Shown: in pieces, positions 35,266 to 42,906 of the stretch
Position numbering within the stretch: position 1 is the stretch's first letter
Layout: each line of letters begins with the position of its first letter
Source of the DNA: Liquorilactobacillus mali KCTC 3596 = DSM 20444
GTDB lineage: Bacteria > Bacillota > Bacilli > Lactobacillales > Lactobacillaceae
Reading direction: 5' to 3'
NCBI RefSeq assembly: GCF_000260415.1
Contig: NZ_BACP01000034.1
Span: 1-60,340 of the forward strand
DNA: 60,340 nt
The notes under the pieces: generated by a model
Told to the model about the DNA's origin: nothing
The model's database searches: none
What the model saw: the letters and a program-made list of their open reading frames with translations, nothing else
Translations under genes and position numbers: made by a program

Positions 35266-36078
35266 CTATAAAACGTATTTTTGAATAGCTTTTGCTACCC
35301 CATCGTGATCATTATCATCAGTAGTTACACTTGCGGCCTCTTTAACCTGTGGAATAGCATTTTTCATTGCTACACCTAGCCCCGCAAACTTAATCATGCT
35401 CAAATCATTTTGTTCGTCGCCAATAGCCATGATTTCATCTGGAGTTATGCCTAAAACTGCCCCTAGCTTAGACAAAGCATTTCCCTTGTTAACTCCCTTT
35501 GCATTGGCCTCTAAGTAGAAAGGAGCACTTTTGGTAAAAACAAGCTCGTTTTCCATTTTTGAAAATGGTTCCCAATTGCTTATTGCTTTATCTAAAATGG
35601 CCTGTTCGTCAATAAACATTGCCTTGATTAAGTTAATATTACTCATTTCGTCCGGTGTACGATAGGATATTCCCAGTGAAACCAGATTGCTCTCATAAAC
35701 TGTATAATATCCGATATCCTTATTTGCCGTGTAGATTCTGTCTTCACTGATTGCGTGAAAGTGCAGATTTAACTTTCGTGCCAATTTTTCAAGATCAAGA
35801 TAATTCTGATAAGTGATTGGCTGCGAGCTGATAATCTTTCCCGCAGTTGTCTGAACCACTGCACCGCCAAAACAGACTACATACTGTTCATCTTGATTAT
35901 CAAGTTCCAATTCTTTCAACAGTTTTCTAACACCTGAGATAGGTCTGCCCGTACATATTACGACCTTTATATTTCTTTCTTTTGCTTGAGTTATTGTTTC
36001 TTTAACTTTCTTAGTTAATTCCTTCTGCGAATTTACTAGCGTACCATCAATGTCAATTGCCACTAATTTAATTGAAAT
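35266..36078 (-). CDS. Cof-type HAD sugar-phosphate phosphatase (YidA-like), probable ATT start
   Basis: 270-aa Cof-subfamily phosphatase. Motif I VAIDIDGTLVNS with both catalytic aspartates, motif II ICTGRP, motif III Lys in NAKGVNKGNAL, motif IV IMAIGDEQNDLSMI. In relatives such as YidA the chain begins MAIKLIAIDMDGTLL. Here the matching codons are ATT TCA ATT AAA TTA GTG GCA ATT GAC, and GAGGAG lies 6 nt before that ATT (36078). The only standard codon nearby, GTG 36063, is 21 nt from the ribosome-binding site and would remove the first beta strand. No ATG/GTG/TTG exists upstream in frame before a stop. I therefore propose an ATT start; if wrong, the gene starts at 36063. Confidence 0.85.
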   Translation of the reverse strand: MSIKLVAIDIDGTLVNSQKELTKKVKETITQAKERNIKVVICTGRPISGVRKLLKELELDNQDEQYVVCFGGAVVQTTAGKIISSQPITYQNYLDLEKLARKLNLHFHAISEDRIYTANKDIGYYTVYESNLVSLGISYRTPDEMSNINLIKAMFIDEQAILDKAISNWEPFSKMENELVFTKSAPFYLEANAKGVNKGNALSKLGAVLGITPDEIMAIGDEQNDLSMIKFAGLGVAMKNAIPQVKEAASVTTDDNDHDGVAKAIQKYVL

Positions 36079-36280
36079 TATAATCTCCTCATTTCTTGAC
36101 AGCTATGATTATGTTTTCAGAATAGCCTTAAATTAATTTACTGTAAAGCGTTTTCTACCTCAATAAACTTTCTAAACCTAATAACTTAATTCATGTTACT
36201 TTTTATATTCTATGTAATTTTAACACAAATCAATCATAGTGTAGTAAACTTGTTTTATTTTTTTTAAGTTTTGTGTTATA

Positions 36281-36295
36281 TTACTTTTAAAGTAA
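36281..36295. promoter_or_regulatory. Palindrome upstream of the Rrf2 gene, candidate operator
   Basis: TTACTTTTAAAGTAA, a perfect 7+1+7 palindrome 26 nt before the ATG of the Rrf2-type regulator, next to a TATATT element. Likely an autoregulatory operator. Confidence 0.5.
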
Positions 36296-36321
36296 CAACA
36301 GAGGAAAGGAGATGCACTCTA

Positions 36322-36777
36322 ATGGCTAATAATCGTTTGAGCGACCTAATTCACATTCTAGTATATATCGAGTTGCATGATAATCAAAAACTAACAAGCG
36401 AATTGATTGCAAGTAGTCTTAATACTAATCCTAGTCTGACACGCAGAATGATGGGACAACTGAGAAAAGCAAACTTACTTGAAACGACTCAAGGAGCGGC
36501 TTGTCCTAAGTTGGCAAAAAATCCAAATAAAATCACTATTTTCGACGTATACATGGCAACTTGTCCTGATTCTCCACTTTTAAAAGTCGATCAAAATACC
36601 TCGAAAGAGTGTCAAGTCGGTCACATTATTCCGACTATTTTAAACAAATACTATCTGGAAATTCAAAGTACCGCTGAGGCAAAAATGCGTAGAATAACCA
36701 TTGCAGATATTGCTGATGATGTTAGGATGGATATTGCACATCATCAAAAAAATAGCGATACTTTTGCAAAAATTTAA
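36322..36777 (+). CDS. Rrf2 family transcriptional regulator
   Basis: 151-aa winged-helix regulator. The N-terminus NNRLSDLIHILVYIELHDNQ and the recognition region SSLNTNPSLTRRMMGQL match the Rrf2 family. Three cysteines (AACPKL, MATCPDS, KECQVG) are in the part where Rrf2 sensors such as IscR/NsrR bind a cluster, but the classic CX5CX5-7C spacing is not seen, so metal binding is uncertain; it is closer to the YwnA/CymR branch. ATG 36322 chosen (AAAGGAG 10 nt upstream). The target is unknown; the TrpXYZ-like operon follows but has its own promoter. Confidence 0.82.
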   Translation: MANNRLSDLIHILVYIELHDNQKLTSELIASSLNTNPSLTRRMMGQLRKANLLETTQGAACPKLAKNPNKITIFDVYMATCPDSPLLKVDQNTSKECQVGHIIPTILNKYYLEIQSTAEAKMRRITIADIADDVRMDIAHHQKNSDTFAKI

Positions 36778-36786
36778 CAGTTATTC

Positions 36787-36815
36787 TTGACACTGAGGAT
36801 AATTAACAATATACT
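36787..36815 (+). promoter_or_regulatory. Strong promoter of the TrpXYZ-like operon
   Basis: -35 TTGACA (36787-36792), 17-nt spacer, -10 TATACT (36810-36815). Transcription should start near 36822, giving a leader of about 275 nt before the first structural gene. Confidence 0.75.
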
Positions 36816-36849
36816 AACATCAATAATTATCGAAAGGACGAGTTTGATT

Positions 36850-36912
36850 ATGAGAAAGTCTAGTCTATTCACAGCGAATATTTCATGGCAAAGCCGGCAT
36901 AGCGGATTGTAA
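36850..36912 (+). CDS. Possible 20-aa leader peptide
   Basis: ORF MRKSSLFTANISWQSRHSGL, preceded by AAAGGA 11 nt from its ATG and located inside the long leader. It holds one Trp codon. Its end overlaps the first arm of a competing-stem region (GATTGTA / TACAATC / TTGTATC). It may be a regulatory leader peptide or merely a chance ORF. Confidence 0.35.
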   Translation: MRKSSLFTANISWQSRHSGL

Positions 36913-37056
36913 TTCGTAATTACACGGATACAATCTGGCAAACAGTTTGTATCTGTGCCGACTAACTTTCTTGTATTCTAAAAGAAGTCTGCATGGGTCT
37001 ACACAGCAGGCTTTGGTTCGAGGGCGACCAGGCATGCTGGTTTGCCCTTTTTATTT
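36880..37056 (+). ncRNA. Structured leader with attenuator terminator
   Basis: Competing stems are visible: CGGCA (36895) with TGCCG (36956); GATTGTA with TACAATC; alternatively GGATACAA with TTGTATCT; then GTCTGC with GCAGGC. The last hairpin, AGGGCGACCAG-GCATG-CTGGTTTGCCCTTTTT (two arms, 37021-37051), is a typical rho-independent terminator located before the first gene. There is no T-box GGTGGTACCGCG motif and no riboswitch I can name. Confidence 0.6.
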
Positions 37057-37096
37057 GCTCTCATTATTTATAATAAAAAATGGGGAGATTTTAATT

Positions 37097-38104
37097 ATGA
37101 AAAGACTTTATGGCTTTATTGCAGCACTAGTTATATTTTTAGGGGTAGCGTTTTTTATGACACAAAACAATTCATCAAATACAACAACGGCAAAGAAAAA
37201 AATACCTACTGTTGGAATTTTGCAGTTAATGTCTCATCCTGCACTCGATCAGATCCATAAAGGGTTTGTAGCTGGTTTAAAAGAATACGGTTATACGCCT
37301 GGTAAAAACATCAAAATTGATTTTCAAAATGCTCAGGGTGATCAGAGTAACTTAAAAACTATGAGTACTAAATTTTCAAATGAAAAAGTATCACTAATGG
37401 CGGGAATTGCTACTCCTGCCGCACAAGCTCTAGCCAATGTTGCTGGTAAAAAAACACCTGTTATCCTTGCAGGTATAACCAATCCATCTGGGAGTGGCTT
37501 AGTTAAGACAGATAAGCATCCTGGTGCTAACATTACTGGTACCTCAGGTGAATCTCCTCTAGAAAAACAATTGGCATTAATAAAGACAGTCATGCCTAAT
37601 GCTAAAACAATCGGTATTATCTATACATCTTCTGATCATGGTGGCACCTACAATGCAAAGAAGTTCGCTGCACTTTGCAAAAAAGAAGGAATAAATTACA
37701 AACTCTATACTATTTCAGGTACCAATGATATGCAGCAAGTTGCTGAACAAATGGTTTCACAAGTGGATACAGTCTATGCACCTCAAGACAACGAAGTAGC
37801 TGCAGCTATGAAAACTTTAGTTGAAGTTGCTAACAAATCCAAGATTCCTGTTTTTGCAGCTGCTGATACAATGGTCAAAGACGGTGGTCTTGCATCATAT
37901 GCAATCAGTCAATATAAATTAGGGAAAGTTGCTGGTGAAATGGCTGCACAAGTTCTTCGCGGTAGAAAAACTACGGATTTCCCAGTTAAATATATTACTA
38001 AGGGTGAATATGTAATCAATACAAAGGAAGCTAAATTATTAGGAATCACATTACCCGATGATATTGTTAAACAGGCACAAAGCAAAGGAGAAGTTTTCAA
38101 ATGA
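37097..38104 (+). CDS. ABC transporter substrate-binding protein, TrpX-like (ABC_sub_bind)
   Basis: 335-aa binding protein of the ABC_sub_bind family, related to TrpX of streptococci. The N-terminus has one hydrophobic segment without a lipobox cysteine, so it is a membrane anchor. Family motifs: VGILQLMSHPALDQIHKGF, IDFQNAQGDQSNL, GIATPAAQALANV, AGITNPSGSGLV, GVVYTSS-like IGIIYTSSDHGG. TrpX-type systems are assigned to tryptophan or other aromatic amino acids in the literature; here the substrate is inference. ATG 37097 has GGGGAGA 8 nt upstream; the longer frame runs into the leader RNA. Overlaps the permease by 4 nt. Confidence 0.85.
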   Translation: MKRLYGFIAALVIFLGVAFFMTQNNSSNTTTAKKKIPTVGILQLMSHPALDQIHKGFVAGLKEYGYTPGKNIKIDFQNAQGDQSNLKTMSTKFSNEKVSLMAGIATPAAQALANVAGKKTPVILAGITNPSGSGLVKTDKHPGANITGTSGESPLEKQLALIKTVMPNAKTIGIIYTSSDHGGTYNAKKFAALCKKEGINYKLYTISGTNDMQQVAEQMVSQVDTVYAPQDNEVAAAMKTLVEVANKSKIPVFAAADTMVKDGGLASYAISQYKLGKVAGEMAAQVLRGRKTTDFPVKYITKGEYVINTKEAKLLGITLPDDIVKQAQSKGEVFK

Positions 38105-39003
38105 GTATGATTGTCTCAAGTATTGGTCAAGGCCTCTTATGGGCCATATTAGGAGTTGCTTTATTTTTAACGTTCCGTATCCTGAATTTTCCAGATATGA
38201 CTGTTGAAGGAACATTTCCGCTGGGCGCTGCCGTAACAACTGCTGTGATTACACGTGGTGTTTCTCCTTTTCTAGCATGCATTCTTGGATTCATCGCCGG
38301 AGCAATTGCAGGCTTATTAACTGGTTTGCTGTATACTAAAGGCAAGATTCCTATCTTATTAGCTGGAATTCTCGTAATGACGGCTTGTCTATCCATCAAC
38401 TTGAGAATCATGGGCGGTTCCAATATTTCTCTCTTAGGAAAACAGACTATTTTCTCGAATCATTTTCTTGAATCACTTCCTAAATATTTTGACAGTGTTT
38501 TCGTTGGGTTAGTCACAGTCGCAGTTATTACCATTTTATTAATGCTCTTTCTTCAAACCGAATTGGGGCAGGCGTTCATTGCAACAGGTGACAACCCAAT
38601 GATGGCTCGTTCATTAGGGATTAACACTGATTCCATGACCATTATGGGACTAATGCTCTCTAATGGCATTATCGGCCTTGGTGGTGCTCTGATCTCACAA
38701 AGTAATGGCTATGCAGATATTAACATGGGGATAGGGATCATTGTGATCGCACTTGCATCAATTATTATTGGAGAAGTTGTCTTTGGTGAGTTAACACTTA
38801 ACCAAAGATTAGTAGCAGTAACCTTAGGAAGTATTATCTATCGTTTTGTTATCTTGATCGTCTTACAACTTGGTTTCAGTACAAACGATCTCAACTTATT
38901 GTCGGCAATAATCTTAGCTCTTTGCTTAATGTCACCTGTGTTAGGTAAAAAATTAAGGTTGACTAAAGTGTTGACTCAGGGGGGTATCAAGAATGCAAAA
39001 TAA
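38101..39003 (+). CDS. ABC transporter permease, TrpY-like (BPD_transp_2)
   Basis: 300-aa permease of the branched-chain amino acid/ribose (BPD_transp_2) type with about eight membrane helices. The motif LTFRILNFPDMTVEGTFPLG near the N-terminus and ATGDNPMMARSLGINTD are typical for the TrpY-like group. It starts with an ATGA overlap with the binding-protein stop, so translation is coupled, and overlaps the ATPase by 11 nt. Confidence 0.87.
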   Translation: MSMIVSSIGQGLLWAILGVALFLTFRILNFPDMTVEGTFPLGAAVTTAVITRGVSPFLACILGFIAGAIAGLLTGLLYTKGKIPILLAGILVMTACLSINLRIMGGSNISLLGKQTIFSNHFLESLPKYFDSVFVGLVTVAVITILLMLFLQTELGQAFIATGDNPMMARSLGINTDSMTIMGLMLSNGIIGLGGALISQSNGYADINMGIGIIVIALASIIIGEVVFGELTLNQRLVAVTLGSIIYRFVILIVLQLGFSTNDLNLLSAIILALCLMSPVLGKKLRLTKVLTQGGIKNAK

Positions 39004-39772
39004 ACCAATTCTTTCTCTAAAAAATATCGTTACAACTGTAAATGCTGGAACTCCTTCTGAGAATATTATTTTGAATAATCTGAACCTTGATGTCCATCGT
39101 GGAGACTTTATCACAGTTTTAGGTTCAAATGGTGCTGGTAAATCCACTCTTTTCAATACAATTGCTGGTAATCTTGCGATAACTAGTGGACAAATTCTAC
39201 TAAATGAGAAAGATATTGCAAAAGAAACAGTTGAAAAAAGAGCGCGTTACTTAGGCAGAGTTTTCCAAGATCCCAAAATGGGCACAGCTCCTCGAATGAC
39301 TGTTGCAGAAAATTTGAATTTAGCGCTTCGCCGAGGAAGTTCTCGCAACCTAACACTTCGTCATTTAAATAAGCACAAATCACACTTCAAGGAATTAACT
39401 AGCACCATGAGTAATGGATTAAATACTAAATTAGATGTTGCCACCGAAAACCTTTCTGGTGGTCAAAGACAAGCACTTAGTTTTTTGATGGCCATTATTC
39501 AAAAACCAAAACTGCTATTACTTGATGAACATACGGCCGCATTAGATCCTAAAACAAGCTTTCAACTAATGGAAGAAACAAATAAAATCATCTCTGAGCA
39601 GCACCTAACATGCTTGATGATTACACATCACTTAGACGATGCATTAAAATATGGAAATCGCCTAATTATTTTAGATAAAGGCAAGGTTATTTTTGATGTT
39701 GCTGGTCCAGAAAAAGAAAAGCTGACTAAGGAACAGCTGTTGAGCTTCTTTAATGACTTGGTCGAAGTATAA
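38993..39772 (+). CDS. ABC transporter ATP-binding protein, TrpZ-like
   Basis: 259-aa ATPase of the TrpXYZ-like importer. Walker A GSNGAGKST, signature LSGGQRQAL, Walker B LLLLDEHTAALD (His in place of the more usual Pro after Glu) and the switch ITHH. The -EHTAALDP- form is typical of this subfamily. Last gene of the operon; ends before the hairpin at 39801. Confidence 0.88.
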   Translation: MQNKPILSLKNIVTTVNAGTPSENIILNNLNLDVHRGDFITVLGSNGAGKSTLFNTIAGNLAITSGQILLNEKDIAKETVEKRARYLGRVFQDPKMGTAPRMTVAENLNLALRRGSSRNLTLRHLNKHKSHFKELTSTMSNGLNTKLDVATENLSGGQRQALSFLMAIIQKPKLLLLDEHTAALDPKTSFQLMEETNKIISEQHLTCLMITHHLDDALKYGNRLIILDKGKVIFDVAGPEKEKLTKEQLLSFFNDLVEV

Positions 39773-39800
39773 TTGACAAATTAATTTTAGAATGTTAAAA

Positions 39801-39844
39801 AATAAGGACTATGCCCAAAATACACGGTATAGCCCTTATTTTTT
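39801..39844 (+). terminator. Terminator of the TrpXYZ-like operon
   Basis: AATAAGGACTATGCC ... GGTATAGCCCTTATTTTTTT, 28 nt after the stop; also usable on the minus strand. Confidence 0.8.
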
Positions 39845-39857
39845 CTTGCTTATATTA

Positions 39858-40055
39858 TTAAACCAATTCTTTTTGCTCTACTGTAAATTTGGCCAAGTTT
39901 TCGAAATCAACCTTATATCCCAATCCTTTTTCTTCAGATACATTTATAAAAGTTCCATCAAGTTCAACTTCTGGTTTAATAATGTCAGCATTATAGTATC
40001 TATGTGAGGCAGCAATGTCATTTGTGGTCAGATACTTTGAAAAATTAGAAATCAC
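39858..40055 (-). pseudogene. C-terminal fragment of an o-succinylbenzoate synthase/N-acylamino acid racemase
   Basis: 65 codons: ISNFSKYLTTNDIAASHRYY, NADIIKPEVELDGTFINVSE, EKGLGYKVDFENLAKFTVEQ. The SxxRYYxxDIIxPE pattern followed by GxGYKVDxxxLxKFT is the C-terminal tail of MenC/NAAAR enzymes of the enolase superfamily. The barrel domain is missing and no ribosome-binding site precedes it, so this is a remnant. No other menaquinone genes are in the window. Confidence 0.65.
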
Positions 40056-40225
40056 AATATAACAAATAACTTTTTCTATCTAATATTTAGATTGTGTTGT
40101 TACTATTAAAATATGTCTATACACTTTGATCCCATTGCTCAAGCTGATTAATTGAATATTCTTATTTTTTTTGTTATATTGAAGGTGTAGTAGAATGTTA
40201 AGACTAATCTTAGGAGGTAATACAA

Positions 40226-40735
40226 TTGAGTAAAGTTGCAGTTTTAGTTACTAATTTAGTAGAAGAAATTGAATATACATCCCCCGTTGTGGCTTTAAAG
40301 GAAGCCGGTCATGAAGTCACTACCATTAGCCTTGATGATACAACTACAATAAAAGGTAAACATGGTAATGAAATAAAAGTTGACACTGGTATTAGTTCTG
40401 TAAAGCCTACCGATTTTGATGCGCTTCTTATTCCAGGCGGTTTCTCACCAGACCAGCTTCGTTCTGATGAACGCTTTGTTGAATTTACGAAACATTTTCT
40501 GTTGAGTGATTCTCCACTTTTTGCCATTTGTCATGGACCACAGTTATTCATTCAAACTGGCCTAGTTAAGGGGCGTACAATGACATCATATAAATCTGTA
40601 CAGCCAGACCTTTACTATGCTGGTGCAACAGTTAAGGATGAGCCCGTCGTGATTGATAATAACTTGGTGACAAGTCGTACACCCGATGATATTCCAGCAT
40701 TTAACAAGGCAATCACTAAAATTCTTACTAAATAA
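40226..40735 (+). CDS. DJ-1/PfpI family protein
   Basis: 169-aa protein of the class I glutamine amidotransferase-like DJ-1/PfpI group. The nucleophile elbow AICHGPQLFI contains the reactive cysteine, the acidic residue that tunes it is in LVEEIEYTSP, and LLIPGGFSPDQLR is typical of YraA/YfkM-type members. Reported roles are deglycase, hydrolase or stress chaperone; the exact activity is unsettled. TTG start with TAGGAGG 8 nt upstream. Confidence 0.88.
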   Translation: MSKVAVLVTNLVEEIEYTSPVVALKEAGHEVTTISLDDTTTIKGKHGNEIKVDTGISSVKPTDFDALLIPGGFSPDQLRSDERFVEFTKHFLLSDSPLFAICHGPQLFIQTGLVKGRTMTSYKSVQPDLYYAGATVKDEPVVIDNNLVTSRTPDDIPAFNKAITKILTK

Positions 40736-40748
40736 ATTAATTTTTCCA

Positions 40749-40788
40749 ATAAAAATAGACGCTCTCACTTTGAGAACGCCTATTTTTA
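40749..40788. terminator. Bidirectional terminator
   Basis: AAAAATAGACGCTCTC ... GAGAACGCCTATTTTT between the convergent DJ-1 gene and the small membrane protein. Confidence 0.8.
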
Positions 40789-40816
40789 TTAAATTAACTT
40801 GTCAATTCAAATCAAA

Positions 40817-41080
40817 TCATTTTGTTTTCTCAGTACCAAATACTGGTCGTACTAAAATTCCCAACAATGCTACACCTAATACTGCAACTACTATGCCTGC
40901 AAGAACATTTCCAGTTAAGAAAATACCCAATGCAGTTGTTGCAACTAACCCAAAGATAGTTAAAAAGATTCCTAGTTTCTGAATCATATTTAAACGATTA
41001 AATTCTCGATAAAAGCCTACTTCTAAGAGTAAAACACCAATAACTGCGATAGTTCCGAATAAAATGTGTCCGAATACCAT
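40817..41080 (-). CDS. Small hypothetical membrane protein
   Basis: 87 aa with three hydrophobic segments (about residues 3-20, 33-50 and 55-78) and a basic C-terminus ending TEKTK. ATG with an AGGGGG ribosome-binding site. I do not recognise the family. It follows the PanE-like gene at 41186 on the same strand by 105 nt. Confidence 0.7.
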   Translation of the reverse strand: MVFGHILFGTIAVIGVLLLEVGFYREFNRLNMIQKLGIFLTIFGLVATTALGIFLTGNVLAGIVVAVLGVALLGILVRPVFGTEKTK

Positions 41081-41185
41081 AATGATTTCCCCCTATTCTT
41101 AACTTTCTGAATTTAAAACAATAAGTATAGACCCGAGTATATCAATCATTTTAGTATTTCGTCAAGTAGATTGTGTGAAATATTT

Positions 41186-42142
41186 TTAGTGATATTTTCT
41201 CATTAACTCAGCCAGATGAACTTGTTGTGTGACAAATTCATGAGTACGACACACGTAATCATGTTCACGACCGATTTTTGCGATGTATCCATTAATATAA
41301 TCAACTTCTGTAGGTCTTCCCTTAGAAAAATCTTGATACATTGAAGGATAATGATACTTAAGTGCATGACTTGTAGTCGTAACTGAGTCAATTTCCTCTT
41401 GCCTTGTTTCAATCAAATAAATTCCAGCTCGCTCGCAGGCATCATATGCTTCGTCAAACAATTGACGTGCCATCTGGGGAACACCTTCATACTCAATAAA
41501 CTGTCCCATTTGGACTTCGAACATCGTACACAAAGTGTTAACAACAGCATTGAAAACCACTTTTGACATACACATTCCAAGATAATCCTCAACGACAATT
41601 GGTCCCAAATATGCTCTTTTTAAATCTGTTACAAATTCTTCAGCATCTTCAGGAATACTCTTACTTGCATACATGGCAAGATGCATGACTTCTGCACCCT
41701 TTTTCCCCATAAAATCAACATCTGCTGGACCATCTAGTCTCGTTGCAATCATAGCAGTACCACAAATTATCTTCTCAGGAGCAAAGTATTGTGCAATTTT
41801 TTCAAAATGTCCCATCCCATTCATTGCGGAAAAAACATATTGATCGTCGTGAAAAAGTCCAGCCTTAGCATCACGTGCAAGCTCTTCTTCCAACTGCATC
41901 TGTTTTTTAAAAACTATCCATACATCAGGATGGCCTTGATACTCTTCTGGATAATAAATATTGATTGGAACAACCCTCCGATTTTCATGATCTCTAGCTA
42001 CAGAAACGCCACCTAATTCGCGAACTTTTTCTACATTTGGTTCCCATGTATCAATGAAATCGACCTCAACACCTGCATTTTCCTGCAACATAACACCATA
42101 ACGATAACCCATTGCACCCGCACCAATAATTCCATACTTCAT
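41186..42142 (-). CDS. PanE-like ketopantoate/2-keto acid reductase, copy 1
   Basis: 318-aa NADPH-dependent reductase of the ketopantoate reductase family. N-terminal Rossmann motif GIIGAGAMGYRYG, catalytic Lys in MSKVVFNAVVNTLCTMFE and the C-terminal HYPSMYQDFSKGRPTEVDYINGY signature. In Lactococcus the enzyme once called PanE is a D-2-hydroxyacid dehydrogenase for branched-chain 2-keto acids. The T-box in front of this gene (specifier read as GUC, Val) supports a similar role here rather than pantothenate synthesis. About half of the residues match copy 2 at 42907. Confidence 0.88.
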   Translation of the reverse strand: MKYGIIGAGAMGYRYGVMLQENAGVEVDFIDTWEPNVEKVRELGGVSVARDHENRRVVPINIYYPEEYQGHPDVWIVFKKQMQLEEELARDAKAGLFHDDQYVFSAMNGMGHFEKIAQYFAPEKIICGTAMIATRLDGPADVDFMGKKGAEVMHLAMYASKSIPEDAEEFVTDLKRAYLGPIVVEDYLGMCMSKVVFNAVVNTLCTMFEVQMGQFIEYEGVPQMARQLFDEAYDACERAGIYLIETRQEEIDSVTTTSHALKYHYPSMYQDFSKGRPTEVDYINGYIAKIGREHDYVCRTHEFVTQQVHLAELMRKYH

Positions 42143-42171
42143 AACTTCAACAACTCCTTTCTATTTTTAAA

Positions 42172-42440
42172 ACAAAAAACACCCCTAGATTGATTGCATC
42201 ATCAACCCAAGGGCGTTCGTAAACGCGGTACCACCTTTTTTGAACTAAAAAAGTTCATCTTAACGGAAATAACAAAATTGTCTTTCCAGCTTTATAATGG
42301 AAGTATCCATCTCGCCTCTAAAAGCAAGCTCTCAAATGCGACTCTCGTAAAACAGTTTTGATATGTTTACACCACCACATACTCTCTAAGCAAAACTGAG
42401 TCATTAATATCCACATTTGAATAAATTTAGTCTATCAATA
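42172..42440 (-). promoter_or_regulatory. T-box riboswitch, specifier GUC (valine)
   Basis: Minus-strand leader of the PanE-like gene. The T-box sequence GGTGGTACCGCG lies at 42224-42235 and is followed by a terminator hairpin (ACGCCCTTGGGTTGAT ... AATCAATCTAGGGGTGT) and T run. Stem I is recognisable: an upper helix CAGTTTTG/CAAAACTG, a specifier loop ACGAGAGTCG that aligns with the ACGAAAGGCA loop of glyQS, and the downstream TTGAG. The codon in the specifier position is GTC. Low charged tRNA-Val would allow read-through. Confidence 0.85.
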
Positions 42441-42596
42441 TTGGTATTAGTCTATGCTTAGAAAGTTAAGATGTCAATCTTTTTTTAATAAAAAACTAAT
42501 TTTAAATTCATTTTTAATATAATTAACTTTTCTTTCAAAATCTATTGACTACAACAAAAAAGTGTATTAGACTTCAAACATATTAAGAAAAAATGA

Positions 42597-42865
42597 GATA
42601 GCGTGTTGAAGAGAAGCTTTATTAATTAGATGGATTTAGCGAGCCTAATCTTGGTGAAAGTAGGTATCCTAGGTTAATAAAAATCATCTCTGAGCGTAGT
42701 GATTGAAACTCGTAATGAAGTAGTAAATCACTTTGGGAGCACCCACTATAGTGCTGACGAATTGATTTTTAGTTCGAATAAAGGCTCACTGTTGTGAGTG
42801 AATAAAAGGTGGTACCACGCGAAGGCGTCCTTTAGACATTTGTCTATTGGATGTCTTTTTTTATC
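42597..42865 (+). promoter_or_regulatory. T-box riboswitch, specifier AUC (isoleucine)
   Basis: Leader of the second PanE-like gene. T-box motif GGTGGTACCACGC at 42808-42820, then the terminator GCGTCCTTTAGACA-TTTG-TGTCTA...GGATGTC and seven T residues. Stem I: GAGA/TCTC lower helix, ATTAATT/GGTTAAT upper helix, distal GCGAGCC...GGTGAAAGTAGG, specifier loop ATAAAAATCA before TCTCTGAGC, which places ATC in the specifier position. Confidence 0.87.
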
Positions 42866-42906
42866 TTCAACATCTATCTTATAAAAACATTATAGGAGGA
42901 ATCTTC

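Noticed and set aside
36129-36145. Possible cre near TGTAAAGCGTTTTC upstream of the HAD gene
   Set aside because: The spacing is one base off the CcpA consensus and fixed positions mismatch in either register.
36787-37056. T-box riboswitch before the TrpXYZ-like genes
   Set aside because: No GGTGGTACCGCG-like motif and no recognisable stem I; only an attenuator terminator is seen.
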